DNA from: Acidimicrobiia bacterium
GTDB lineage: Bacteria; Actinomycetota; Acidimicrobiia; Spongiisociales; ZC4RG35
Direction of reading: 5' to 3'
Assembly (NCBI GenBank): GCA_026002975.1
Contig: BPGJ01000003.1
Coordinates: 16,552 to 80,551, forward strand
DNA: 64,000 nucleotides
A program made the position numbers and the translations under genes. Of this stretch, positions 16,612 through 25,989 are shown piece after piece. Position 1 is the stretch's first letter. Each line of letters opens with the position of its first letter. The notes below the pieces were generated by a model, which was not told where the DNA came from, did no database searches, and worked only from the letters and a program-made list of their open reading frames with translations.

Positions 16612-17166
16612 ATGCCCCGTATCCCATATCCCGACCTGGACCGGCTGGAGCCGTGGGCCCTCGAGATCCTCGAACGGGCGAGACGGGAGGGCACGCCCCG
16701 TCCCGAGAGCCAGGCGATCAGGGCTCACGTCCCCGCCGTGTTGAAGACCTTCACCGACGCGTGGGACAAGGTGTTCGTCAACGGTGTGGTTCCCCACGAG
16801 CTGAAGGAGCTGTGCCGGGTGTACGTGACCAAGACCGTCCAGTGTGGCTATTGCGCCGCCCAGCGGTCGTCGAAGGCCGCAGGGGACGAGGGGCGCTACG
16901 ACGAACTCCTCGACTATGAACGTTCCGACCGGTTCACCGAACGGGAGAAGGCTGCTCTGGCGTACACCGACGCAGTGGTATGGGACGCGTCCCTGGCCAC
17001 CCCAGAACTCTGGGAGCGTCTTCACCGGCATTTCACCGTTCCCGAGCTGGTCGAGCTCGGGTTCTTCATTGCGCTCACCTCGGGTCAACAGAGATGGCTG
17101 AAGACGCTCGACCTGCGCCATGGGGAGGTCCTGGGAGACGTCTTGACCGGGGTGGTGGAGAGATGA
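16612..17166 (+). CDS. AhpD/CMD-like protein 3 (CxxC)
   Basis: 184-residue AhpD-like protein with CGYC at 78-81. It is the closest paralogue of the CxxU copy at 7938: both begin with a MPxIPYPDL block and share GTPRPESQAIRAHVPAVL and PELVELGFF blocks. Leaderless promoter with an operator over its -35. The stop overlaps the next start (ATGA), coupling it to an OsmC protein. An AhpD plus OsmC pair suggests a peroxide or disulfide reduction module. Confidence 0.87.
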   Translation: MPRIPYPDLDRLEPWALEILERARREGTPRPESQAIRAHVPAVLKTFTDAWDKVFVNGVVPHELKELCRVYVTKTVQCGYCAAQRSSKAAGDEGRYDELLDYERSDRFTEREKAALAYTDAVVWDASLATPELWERLHRHFTVPELVELGFFIALTSGQQRWLKTLDLRHGEVLGDVLTGVVER

Positions 17167-17651
17167 CCACCGACGAGACGGTCGATCTCTCCAAACCCAT
17201 CGTCCGCAGGAAGCAGGTGTCGGCCGTCAACCACGGCGGCATGTTCACCGAGATCGACTTCGGAGAGTACGGGTATTTCGCCACCGACGAGCCCATCGCT
17301 CACGGAGGGACGGGGGAGGGACCCTCTCCCCTCCAGACGGTGCTGGGAGCGCTGTTGGGCTGCGAGTCGGTCACCTTCAACCGCACCGCCGCCGAGATGG
17401 GTTTCGCCTACCAGGGCATCGAGTTCGACGCCGAGTACACCATCGACATACGTGGGCGAATGGGTGTCAGGGGGGTCCGGCCCCACTTCCGCACGGTCCG
17501 GGTCGACGCCGTGGTGACGACCGATGAGCCCGAAGAGCGATTCCGCGAGGTGGTGGAGGAGACCGAGGCCCGGTGCCCGGTCTACAACCTGCTCAAAGAC
17601 GCCGGGGTGAACCTGCAGATGCGGTGGGTGAGGAAGCCGACCGGCGGCTGA
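17163..17651 (+). CDS. OsmC/Ohr family protein 2
   Basis: 162-residue OsmC-fold protein with both active-site cysteines, in GALLGCESVTF and TEARCPVYNLL. It starts at ATG 17163, overlapping the preceding AhpD-like stop. It is convergent with the aldehyde dehydrogenase, with a 3-bp gap. It is quite different in length and sequence from the OsmC at 6392, so this is not a recent duplication. Likely thiol-dependent peroxidase or persulfide-handling protein. Confidence 0.87.
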   Translation: MTTDETVDLSKPIVRRKQVSAVNHGGMFTEIDFGEYGYFATDEPIAHGGTGEGPSPLQTVLGALLGCESVTFNRTAAEMGFAYQGIEFDAEYTIDIRGRMGVRGVRPHFRTVRVDAVVTTDEPEERFREVVEETEARCPVYNLLKDAGVNLQMRWVRKPTGG

Positions 17652-17654
17652 TCC

Positions 17655-19112
17655 TCACCAGTCCACCGCTATGTACTTGGTCTCGAGGAACTCCATCAGG
17701 CCCTCGTGTCCTCCCTCCCGGCCGAGGCCGCTCTGCTTCACCCCGCCGAACGGGGCGGCCGGATCCGAGATCAGGCCTCGGTTGATCCCCACCATGCCCG
17801 CCTCGATCGCTTCGGCGGTACGCATGGCCCGGGAAAGATCCGAGGTATATAGGTACGCGGCCAGCCCGTGGATCGAATCGTTTGCCATTCGGATGGCCTC
17901 CTCGTCGGTGGAGAAGCGGACCACCGGAGCCACCGGGCCGAAGATCTCGCGGCGCAGCACCGGGTTGTCGGGCGACACCCCGTCCACCACGGTGGGGAGG
18001 TAGAAGAAGCCGGGCGAATCGGGTTTGCCCCCACCCGTCTTGACCCGGCCGCCTCCGGACACCGCCAGCTCGACCGCCTCCTCCATGTCCGCTTGGGCGC
18101 CGGCGTTGATGACCGGCCCCAGCTCGACCTCGGGATCGAGCCCGGGGCCGACCCGGACCGACTCCATCGCCTTTGCCAGGAGGTCGGCGAACCGATCGGC
18201 CACCTTCTCGTGGACGTAGATCCGGTTGGCGGCGATGCAAGACTGGCCACCGTTGCGGAGTTTGGCGACCATGGCTCCCTCGACTGCGGCTTCGAGGTCT
18301 GCGTCTTCGAACACCAGGAACGGGGCGTTGCCACCGAGTTCCATGGAGCAGTTGACGACCCGCCGAGCAGCCAGCTCCAGCAAGGTTCGCCCGACTTCGG
18401 TGGATCCGGTGAACGAGAGCTTCCGTACCCGGTCGTCGGCCAGCATGGCCGAGACGACCTCCGAAGACCGCCGGGAAGGCAGCACGTTCAGAACACCCGG
18501 TGGGAGGCCGGCCTCCTCCAGCAGCGCGGCGATCGCGAGCGAGGTGAGCGGGGTGTCCGAAGCCGGTTTCAGCACCATCGTGCAGCCCGCCGCCACGGCA
18601 GGGCCGATCTTGCGGGTGGCCATCGCCGCGGGGAAGTTCCAAGGGGTGATCAACAGCGCTACCCCCACCGGCTGGTGGATGGCGACGATCCTCTTGTCAC
18701 CCCCGGGTGCCCTCTGGATGGTTCCCTGGTTCCGGACCGCCTCTTCGGAGAACCACCTGAAGAACTCGGCGGCATACGCCACCTCGGCCCGGGACTCCTT
18801 GATCGCCTTGCCCATCTCCAGCGTGATCAGCTCAGCCAGCTGGTCGGCCCGGTCGATCATGAGACGGAAGGCGTTCCTCAGGATCTCCCCCCTCGTGCGG
18901 GGAGCCACCGAGGACCAGTCTGCGGCTGCCTCGTGGGCGGCCTCCACCGCGGCCAGGGCGTCCTCGACGCTACCGCTCGACACCTCGGCGATGGGTCGTC
19001 CGTTCGACGGATCCAGCACCTCGAAGGTGGCACCATCAGAGGACTCCACCCATTCGCCTCGAATGTGGAGGCGGGTGTGACCCCTCTCGATCAGCGTGTC
19101 GAGCAGGCTCAT
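17655..19112 (-). CDS. NAD(P)-dependent aldehyde dehydrogenase (succinate-semialdehyde type)
   Basis: 485-residue aldehyde dehydrogenase, most like succinate/glutarate-semialdehyde dehydrogenases (GabD). The general base Glu is in MELGGNAPF, the catalytic Cys in NGGQSCIAANR, and LITPWNFPAAMATRKIGPA is the cofactor-region block. The C-terminal PFGGVKQSGLGREGG is typical of GabD. It overlaps the upstream dehydrogenase by 4 bp (ATGA), so the pair probably oxidises a hydroxyacid to a semialdehyde and then to an acid. Transcribed from the region with operator site 10. Confidence 0.9.
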   Translation of the reverse strand: MSLLDTLIERGHTRLHIRGEWVESSDGATFEVLDPSNGRPIAEVSSGSVEDALAAVEAAHEAAADWSSVAPRTRGEILRNAFRLMIDRADQLAELITLEMGKAIKESRAEVAYAAEFFRWFSEEAVRNQGTIQRAPGGDKRIVAIHQPVGVALLITPWNFPAAMATRKIGPAVAAGCTMVLKPASDTPLTSLAIAALLEEAGLPPGVLNVLPSRRSSEVVSAMLADDRVRKLSFTGSTEVGRTLLELAARRVVNCSMELGGNAPFLVFEDADLEAAVEGAMVAKLRNGGQSCIAANRIYVHEKVADRFADLLAKAMESVRVGPGLDPEVELGPVINAGAQADMEEAVELAVSGGGRVKTGGGKPDSPGFFYLPTVVDGVSPDNPVLRREIFGPVAPVVRFSTDEEAIRMANDSIHGLAAYLYTSDLSRAMRTAEAIEAGMVGINRGLISDPAAPFGGVKQSGLGREGGHEGLMEFLETKYIAVDW

Positions 19113-20047
19113 TCTTCCAGGCCGTCCGACACTTCCCGGTTCTCGGGGGTTATCTCCATCCCCGAGGCCCGGGCCTGACGGGTGAGCAGGGCCGCGAAGT
19201 CCTGATCCCCGTAACCGAGGCCGATGCCCTCCATGATGATCGAGTGGACCAGCGCCGCGGTGGGCAGGGGAACGTCGAGTTTCCGCCCGGCGTCGAGCCC
19301 CAGCTCGAAGTCCTTCCTCAGCAGATGCCAGGTGAAAGTGGGCGTGTAGTCCAGGTTCACGTAGGCAGGCGTCTTGTAACGGGTGAAGGTGGAACCCATC
19401 ACCGACTCGTTGAGGAACTCCAGGAAATCGGCCCTTGACACCCCGGCAGCCTCGGCGAGGATGGTGATCTCGGCCATCGACTGGGCCACCACCCCCAACA
19501 TCAGGTTGTGACAGATCTTCACCAGCCGGGCCTCGTCCGCACCGCCCACATATGTGACCTTGCGACCGAAGAGCTCGAGGTAGGGACGGGCCATCTCGTA
19601 GGCGTCGCGGGGGCCCGACGTGACCACGGTGAGCTTCCCCGACTTGACCACCTTCGGGTTGCCGCTCACCGGAGCGGCCAGCAGAGCCGTCCCCAGCTCC
19701 TGGGCCCTGGCCCGCAGTTCCGCCGAGGTGTCGGGGTCGATGGTGGTCGAATCGACCAGCACCTTGGGGCGGGAGTCGGCTCTACTCAAGACACCGGACT
19801 CACCGAAAGTGACGTCGACCACGTCCTGGGGACCCGCCACGATGGTGAACACGATGTCTCTGGAGGCCAGGTCGGCAGGCGAGTCGACGATCTTCGCGCC
19901 GAGAGCCGCGAGGGGTTCGGCCTTCGAACGGGTTCGGTTGTAGACCCATACGTCGACGCCGGCCCGGAGGAGTCGTTCGACCAGGGCGTATCCCATCCTC
20001 CCGGTCCCGATCCAACCGACCGTATGGGCGAATTCTGCTCGTGTCAT
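19109..20047 (-). CDS. 3-hydroxyisobutyrate-dehydrogenase-like reductase
   Basis: 312-residue beta-hydroxyacid dehydrogenase. N-terminal NAD(P) motif GWIGTGRMGYALVERLL; substrate-site block LLAAPVSGNPKVVKSGKLTV; catalytic Lys in ADEARLVKICHNLMLG. The ATG at 20047 starts an operon with the semialdehyde dehydrogenase. Family substrates include 3-hydroxyisobutyrate, tartronate semialdehyde and succinic/glyoxylic semialdehydes; the pairing with a GabD-like enzyme makes a semialdehyde the likely intermediate. Confidence 0.9.
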   Translation of the reverse strand: MTRAEFAHTVGWIGTGRMGYALVERLLRAGVDVWVYNRTRSKAEPLAALGAKIVDSPADLASRDIVFTIVAGPQDVVDVTFGESGVLSRADSRPKVLVDSTTIDPDTSAELRARAQELGTALLAAPVSGNPKVVKSGKLTVVTSGPRDAYEMARPYLELFGRKVTYVGGADEARLVKICHNLMLGVVAQSMAEITILAEAAGVSRADFLEFLNESVMGSTFTRYKTPAYVNLDYTPTFTWHLLRKDFELGLDAGRKLDVPLPTAALVHSIIMEGIGLGYGDQDFAALLTRQARASGMEITPENREVSDGLEE

Positions 20048-20079
20048 GCGGCTCCTTCCTGCGGCTCCCTGGAGATGGC

Positions 20080-20093
20080 TGCAAACGATTGTA
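20080..20093. promoter_or_regulatory. LacI-family operator, site 10
   Basis: TGCAAACGATTGTA lies 33 bp upstream of the 3-HIBDH-like gene and 73 bp upstream of the divergent GntR gene. It is the last site of this family in the window. Confidence 0.75.
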
Positions 20094-20165
20094 GGCGAGA
20101 ATGGGCTCGACAGGCAAACCCGTAAACCCCCCTACCCGAGGAACCGCCGGATATCATGCAGTTTC

Positions 20166-20855
20166 GTGGCGGAACTAGGCAAACTGTTCGACGCGTCGGT
20201 AGGTGGCGGCCGGCAGACCGCCCACGAGTTCGTCAGGGAGGCGATCCGACGTGCCATCCTCAACGGGGATCTGCCCAGCGGCGCGAGGCTGGTACAGGCG
20301 GAGCTGGCGGCGACCCTGGAGGTGAGCACCACCCCGGTCAGGGAAGCGCTACGCGATCTGGCCAGCGAGGGACTGGTGCGGTTCGACCCCCACCGGGGAG
20401 CCGTGGTGCAGGAACTCAGCGCCGAGGAGCTCCACGAGATCTACGAGATCCGGATGATCTTGGAGCCCGTGGCGATGCGCCAGGCCGTCCCCAAGCTCAC
20501 CGACGAGCTGCTCCAACGCCTCAGGAAGCTCCACCAACGCATGATCGACGAACCGCATTCGGCCGAATGGGTCGACTACAACCGCACCTTCCACATGGCG
20601 GTGTATGAATCGGCGGCGTCGCCCCGCCTGGCGTCGATCATCCGGGGCCTCCAGGACGCATCGGTCATGTACATCGGTGCTTCCCTCCACGACGTGCCGT
20701 CGCTGCGCACCGAGGCCAACGAGCAGCATGCTCGGATCCTCGACGCTTTGGAACGCCGTGACACCGAGGCGGCGGTGGAGGCGATAACCGAACACCTAGG
20801 TGTCGCCTTGAAGGCCTTCGAGGCGAGGAACTCCAAGGAGGCCAAAAAGACCTGA
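20166..20855 (+). CDS. GntR-family regulator (FCD/FadR subfamily)
   Basis: 229-residue transcription factor. An N-terminal winged helix-turn-helix (about 15-80) contains REAIRRAILNGDLPSGARL and STTPVREALRDLASEGLV. The C-terminal FCD ligand/metal-binding domain begins with the EIYEIRMILEP motif and has DYNRTFHMAVYE and NEQHARILDALERRD. GTG 20166 lies 8 nt after a TATCAT -10. FCD regulators mostly sense small organic acids. ATCCTATAGGAT-like palindromes downstream in the window may be its operators, and a LacI operator in its promoter region suggests control by the LacI repressor. Confidence 0.9.
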   Translation: MAELGKLFDASVGGGRQTAHEFVREAIRRAILNGDLPSGARLVQAELAATLEVSTTPVREALRDLASEGLVRFDPHRGAVVQELSAEELHEIYEIRMILEPVAMRQAVPKLTDELLQRLRKLHQRMIDEPHSAEWVDYNRTFHMAVYESAASPRLASIIRGLQDASVMYIGASLHDVPSLRTEANEQHARILDALERRDTEAAVEAITEHLGVALKAFEARNSKEAKKT

Positions 20856-20866
20856 GCGGAGTTCGC

Positions 20867-22084
20867 TCAGGTGAGCAGCCTCTCTTCGTATTCGACCCTC
20901 GAGAGGATCACCGGGTCGTCTTCGGTCACCAGAACCATGTCTTCTATCCGGACTCCGCCTCCTCCGCGGACCCCGGGGACCCAGACGAGGGGTTCCACCG
21001 CGAACACCATGTTCGGCTGGAATTCGTAGACGGTGGCGCCGGGCAGCGTTTCGCCTATGTAGGGCGGCTCGTTGGCGCCCATCCCGATGCCGTGGCCGAT
21101 GAAGAGGCTGAAGAGGTGGTCTTCGAACCCGTATTCGGCGATGGCGTCGATCACGGCTTGGGCGGCGTCGGCGTTGGTGCGGCCGGGACGCATCTGCTCG
21201 ATGCCGGCCATCAGGCCCTGATACACCGCGGTGTAGATCTTCTGTTGCATCCTGGTGGGTTTCCCCACGATGGTGGTTCGCCCTATGTCGGCGAAGTAGC
21301 CGTTCCACATCGCCCCGATATCGATGAAGCACAGATCTCCATTGCGGATCAGCTTGTCGGTCGCGATCCGGTGGGGCGGGGACATGTGTTCACCCGAGGC
21401 GACGAAGGGTGTGATGACGTGGGCCATCTCGCCACCCAGATAGAAGAGCGTTTGCATGGCGTCGCCGGCCACCTCCAGCTCCCGACGCCCCGCCTTGACC
21501 GACTCGAGGGCTCGCTGGGTGACGGCATCGCCGATGGCGCACGCCTCTTCGATCACGGCCACCTCGAGGTCGGTCTTGACGATGCGGGCCCGGTGCATCA
21601 CGGTGTCACCGTCGACCAGCTCCACGTCGGGTAGATGACGGCGAACCGCCTCGACGAACGAGATGTTGGCCTGGTCGACCCCCATCCTTCCGCTCAAACC
21701 GCGTTCTTCGAGTAGCGGCTTGAGGATGTCCCTGACGAACCCGTCGACCAGTTCCCGCTGTTCCATGATCGGCACGGCATGGGCTTCGCCGATCCACGAC
21801 ATACCCGCTCGCGCCTTGTCCAACTCGCCTCCCGAACCGAGGAGGACGGGCGGTTCGCCGGGAGCCAAGATGGCTCCGTTGAGGGAGGTGGTCTTCCCGG
21901 CGATGAGTTGGGCCCGCAGAGCCGTCAGGTATCGGACGTTCTCGTCTTTCCATACCAGCAGGAAGTCGACGTCCGACTCGTCGAGGGCTCGATGGGCTCT
22001 CTCCAACCTCTGCCGTCGCAGCTCGGCGAAGTCGTATCGGTCTTCCCAGTCGACCGCGAAGGGTCCTTTCGCATAGCGGCTCAT
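20867..22084 (-). CDS. M24 metallopeptidase (Xaa-Pro aminopeptidase-like), intact metal site
   Basis: 405-residue M24 enzyme with the full ligand set: two Asp in FIDIGAMWNGYFADIGRT, His in FIGHGIGMG, Glu in AVEPLVW and Glu in RIEDMVLVT. The N-terminal creatinase-like domain occupies about residues 1-170. ATG 22084 is used because family homology begins there (MSRYAKGPFAVDWEDRY). Probably an aminopeptidase or an amide hydrolase such as an ectoine- or creatine-type enzyme. Divergent from the GlcG-like gene, with a second-family palindrome between them. Confidence 0.87.
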   Translation of the reverse strand: MSRYAKGPFAVDWEDRYDFAELRRQRLERAHRALDESDVDFLLVWKDENVRYLTALRAQLIAGKTTSLNGAILAPGEPPVLLGSGGELDKARAGMSWIGEAHAVPIMEQRELVDGFVRDILKPLLEERGLSGRMGVDQANISFVEAVRRHLPDVELVDGDTVMHRARIVKTDLEVAVIEEACAIGDAVTQRALESVKAGRRELEVAGDAMQTLFYLGGEMAHVITPFVASGEHMSPPHRIATDKLIRNGDLCFIDIGAMWNGYFADIGRTTIVGKPTRMQQKIYTAVYQGLMAGIEQMRPGRTNADAAQAVIDAIAEYGFEDHLFSLFIGHGIGMGANEPPYIGETLPGATVYEFQPNMVFAVEPLVWVPGVRGGGGVRIEDMVLVTEDDPVILSRVEYEERLLT

Positions 22085-22091
22085 GCCCTGC

Positions 22092-22103
22092 ACGATATAG
22101 GAT
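22092..22103. promoter_or_regulatory. Putative GntR-type operator A
   Basis: ACGATATAGGAT (reverse complement ATCCTATATCGT) shares the ATCCTATA half with the palindrome at 31144. It lies 8 bp upstream of the M24 ATG. Confidence 0.45.
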
Positions 22104-22137
22104 CGATGGCCGGGTGAGCGACCCCGAGGAGGCCCAG

Positions 22138-22590
22138 ATGTTGACATTGGCGGAAGCCGACGCCATCGCCGACGGCGTCATCGACTGGGGCAGGAAGCAG
22201 GGCTCCGGAAAGCTGACGGTGGCGGTGCTGGACACGGGCGGGCACCCCATCGTCGTCAAGAGGGAGGACGGGTCCGAGTTCCTCCGGGTGCAGATCGCGA
22301 TCGCCAAGGCGTGGGGAGCTCTGGGTATGGGTCTTCCCACCAGGGTCATCGCCGAGAGGGCGGCGAGGCCCGAGCTGGCCGGCTTCTTCGTTTCGCTGGC
22401 CGCGGTCTCCGGTGGTCGCCTGGTGCCGGTGGCCGGCGGGGTGTTGGTGCGGAGGGACGGACAGGTGGTCGGAGGGGTGGGCGTGTCGGGCGACGTGTCC
22501 CACGTCGACGAGGAGGCCGCGGTCGCCGCGATCGAGGCGGTCGGCCTCCAGGCCGACGTGGGTCAGGTCGAGGAGTGGCGCCGACCCTGA
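22138..22590 (+). CDS. GlcG/HbpS-like (DUF336) protein
   Basis: 150-residue protein of the GlcG/HbpS heme-degrading-like family. Landmarks: LTVAVLDTGGHPIVVKREDG (about 25-44), a mid-protein FFVSLAAVSGGRLVPVAGG region, and the C-terminal GGVGVSGDVSHVDEEAA block. ATG 22138 is chosen over GTG 22114 because GAGGAGG lies 5 nt upstream. Members occur in glycolate, diol and aromatic catabolic operons as small cofactor-binding accessories. The 3' end overlaps the convergent cinA by 28 bp. Confidence 0.82.
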   Translation: MLTLAEADAIADGVIDWGRKQGSGKLTVAVLDTGGHPIVVKREDGSEFLRVQIAIAKAWGALGMGLPTRVIAERAARPELAGFFVSLAAVSGGRLVPVAGGVLVRRDGQVVGGVGVSGDVSHVDEEAAVAAIEAVGLQADVGQVEEWRRP

Positions 22591-23736
22591 GCCGGCGACG
22601 AGAGCACCCGACGGAGACGGTGGAGTGCGGCGGCGGCCGCCACGGTGCGTACGGCGGTGGGGCCGCCGTGGTACTCGAACACGTCGGTCAGTTGACCTTC
22701 CGGGGTGACGATCCCGATCTCGACCCGGGTGGTGCCGCGATCCGTCGTCGTGCCGGGACCGACCCACAAGGTCACTTCGGCTCCCACCTGGCGGCGCAGC
22801 TCTTCGGCTTCGGCGAGGGGTGAAACCTCCGTTCTACGGATGACTCCTGCCGCCAGCACCTCGGGATGGGCGACGAACAGGCGATTGGCGACCGATCCTG
22901 CGGTCAGGTCTTCCCCGATCGCCACCCTCCATCCCCGTTCGACGAGGAGGGAGGCCACCATGTCCTCGACCTTCTGGTCGTCGGTGGCGAACACCGACTC
23001 GCCCAGGCGGCGACTCGCTTCGGCGGCGATCCGATCGGCCCGCGCCGCCGCCTCCTGAGGGTCGAGGCCGGAGACGGCGATCCGAACCTGCACCTCGCCG
23101 TCGGAGATCTGGAAGGCGGCCCTCACGCCCTCCCCCCACAGGTCGGCGAGCACGTCGGCCACCTCCGACTCCCACATACCCCACACCCGGAGGATGCGAA
23201 CCACGGCCACGCGACCGGCCGAGCCGCCTCTCCAGTCGGGGCATCACCTCCTCGTCGAGCATGGTGACCAACTCGGATGGGACGCCTGGAAGCGCGAACA
23301 CCGGCTTGGATCCGATCTCCATCTCGAGGCCGGGCGCTGCTCCGGTCCGGTTGGGGATCGGCTTGGCCGTGGCGGGTCGATCGGCCATGCGCAGCATCGC
23401 CGGGTTGGTCGATCGGCCGAGGAGCCGCGCCCGTTCGATCAGCCGGTTCACCCACTCGGGGTCGCGGATCAGCTCGACTCCGGCCAGGTCGGCCAGAGCT
23501 TCCCGGGTGAGATCGTCCGGGGTCGGGCCGAGACCACCGGTCACGATGACCGCGTCGGATCTGCGGAGGGCGTCGGCCACCGATCGAGAGATGACCTCCC
23601 GGTCGTCTCCCACCACCACCTGCCGGGGGTTCTCGAAACCGGCCTGGGTGAGGCGGAGCGCGATCGAGGTCGCGTTGGTGTTCACCACCCTCCCCTGGAG
23701 GAGCTCATCGCCGACGGTTATCACCTCGACTCTCAC
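22563..23736 (-). CDS. cinA: CinA-like protein, frame break and atypical C-terminus
   Basis: About 390 residues after correcting one inserted base near 23213 (TCG-C-GTGGCC), where LGRS must continue into VAVVRILRVWGMWESE. The N-terminal MoaB/MogA-like domain is good: TVGDELLQGRVVNTNA and VTGGLGPTPDDLTRE. The C-terminal nicotinamide-nucleotide amidase-like domain is atypical: GEDLTAGSVANRL stands where ESCTGG with the catalytic Ser is expected, so amidase activity is doubtful. GTG 23736 overlaps the molybdenum hydroxylase stop (GTGA). Molybdopterin-type N-domain proteins next to a molybdoenzyme raise the idea of a cofactor-related role, which is inference. Confidence 0.78.
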
Positions 23737-25987
23737 GCCGCTCTCCATATCTCCTCGAAGCTGATCGGATGATGGTTCATCGGCCGGCCGAGGGCGTCTT
23801 CCAACGCGGACGCCACCGCGGCTGCCACCGGCAGGGTTCCGCCTTCTCCTGCACCCTTGACCCCCAACGGGTTGAAAGGTGACGGCGTCTCGAGGTGCAG
23901 CTTCAGGGGGGTCGGGACGTCCGTGGCCGAGGGAATCCGGTAGTCCATGAGGGTGGTGGTGACCGGCTGCCCGTCGGGGGAGTGGACGATCCTCTCGAAC
24001 AGGGCGTTGCCCAACCCGTGGGCGAACCCTCCGTCGATCTGCCCGTTCACGATCATCGGGTTTATGGGAACTCCGCAGTCGTGGACGATGATGTAGGCGA
24101 CCAGGTCGACGTCTCCCACCTCCGGGTCGACCTCGACCTCGGCGACGTGTGCCCCGTACGCGAAGGCGGGGCCGCGGTAGGGGGACTCCGCCGTCACCGA
24201 CAGCTCCTCCACCTCCTCGGCCAGTCGGGAGCCGGGGAATCGGGCGGCCAGTACGGCCAGCGGAACCGAGGCGTCCGGTTGTCCCCTCACCCCGACCCGT
24301 CCGTCGGCGAGAACCAAGTCGTCGACTGACGCTTCGAGCAGCTCGGCCGCCAGCCGCTTCAACAGCTCGGCCAGGCCTCGTGCCGCACGGGCCGCCGAGT
24401 TGGCCACCGTGACCGCGGTCCTGCTGGCCACGGTGGCGCCCCCGGCAGGCACCAGGCGGGTGTCGCCGGCTTCCACCTCGACCTGTTCGGGAGGGCATCC
24501 CAGGTGGTCCGCCGCCACCTGAGCGAGGGTGGTGGCATGACCCTGACCCTGGCTCGGGGTTCCGACCAGCAGGAGCACCTTGCCGTCGGGCAGCAGTCGC
24601 GCGATGGCGGGGTCCGCCGGGGCCAGGCCGGTGTCCTCCACGTACATGGCCAGACCCAGACCCCGTTTGCGTCCCCGGGTGGCGGCCTCGCGTCTCCTCG
24701 CCTCGAAACCGTCCCAACCGCCGGCTTCCAGGGCCTTTTCCAAGGCGGTCGGGTAGTCGCCCGAGTCGTAGGTGACGGTCGTTCCCCGGGGAGGGGAATG
24801 GGCACCTGGTAGGGCATGTCGCCGGGTCGAACCAGGTTGCGGCGCCGGATCTCGGCCCGGTCCATCCCCAGGGCGCGGGCCGCTGTGTCCAACAGCCTCT
24901 CCAGGGCGAACACCGCGTGGGGCCGGCCTGCACCCCTCACCGGTGAGGTGGGGACCCGGTTGGTGTACACCGAGTCGAGGGCTACGTCGACCGACTCGAT
25001 TCGGTAGGGCCCCGATATGAGCCGCAGGGAGGTGGCGGGCAGCAGCAGCCCATATGGCACGTAGGCCCCGTTGTCGTGGACGACGTGCCCCTCGATTCCG
25101 AGGATCCCTCCGTTCCGATCGAACGCGCCCCGTAGGGTCCAGAACTGGTCCCGCTGTTGGAGCATGCAGGTGAGGTTCTCGCGGCGTCCCTCCAGCCAGC
25201 GGACCGGTCGACCCAGCCGGATCGCCAAGGCGGCGACCACCACCTCCTCCGGGTACACCGCCGCCTTGGGTCCGAATCCACCTCCCACGTCCGGGGCCAC
25301 CACTCTGACCCGGTCGGGATCCAGCGAGAGATACTCGGCGATCACCCGCCGCACCCCGAAAGGTGACTGGGTGGAGGTCCAAACGGTGAGGGTCTCCCTC
25401 GACTCGTCCCAAACCGCCAACACCCCGCGGGTCTCCATGGGAACCGCAGCGCCTCGATGTTGACGCAGCCGGACCTCCACCACCTCGTCGGCCCTCCGCA
25501 GGGCCGTCTCGGCGTCCCCGAAGGTGACCGACAGGCGGGCCACCCTGTTGGACGTGTCGCCCAAGTGAACGGGAGGCGAGTCCTCCTCGAGGGCCAACCG
25601 CGGGTCCCCGACCGACGGTAGGGGGGTGTACTCCACCTCCACCCGGTCCCGGAGGTCCGTCGCCGTCTCGGGTCGGTCGGCCAGCACCACCGCGATGGGC
25701 TCGCCCACGTAACAGACCTCTCGACCGGCGAGCGGGGCGGGACGGTGGGCGTGGTCGAGCAGGGGATGAGGGTGGAGGTCGGGCATGGGCCTGTCCAGTC
25801 CCAGGTCGGCAGCCGTGAACGCGGCGACCTTGGGGGGAATCCGCACCTCCTCGACCAGTGCGTGGGGTTCGTCGGATCGGATGAAACCCGCGTGCAGCAT
25901 CCCGTCGAGTCTCAGGTCGGCCAGGTAGGCGCCCGAGCCGGTGATCAGCGGCAGGTCTTCCCGCCTCCTCATCGACCTCCCCGCCAT
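23733..25987 (-). CDS. Molybdenum hydroxylase large subunit (CoxL/XdhA-like, form II), frame break
   Basis: About 751 residues after restoring one base near 24790 (CTCCCCGGGG run), where PYQVPIPLP joins RGTTVTYDSGDYP. Moco/active-site landmarks are DVGGGFGPKAAVYPEE, PVRGAGRPHAVFALERL (form II-like), GTPSQGQGHATTLAQ and the catalytic Glu in GVKGAGEGGTLPVA. These enzymes hydroxylate aldehydes, purines or N-heterocycles in a complex with FAD and 2Fe-2S subunits. No such subunits are encoded nearby, so partners must lie elsewhere. ATG 25987 lies 2 nt after the upstream stop; ATG 25972 is an alternative. Operon with cinA downstream. Confidence 0.83.
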
Positions 25988-25989
25988 CG

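Noticed and set aside
17874..17887. TCGAATCGTTTGCC resembles the LacI operator
   Set aside because: It lies inside the aldehyde dehydrogenase gene and encodes the conserved ANDSI segment, and its outer arm is poor, so coding constraint explains it.
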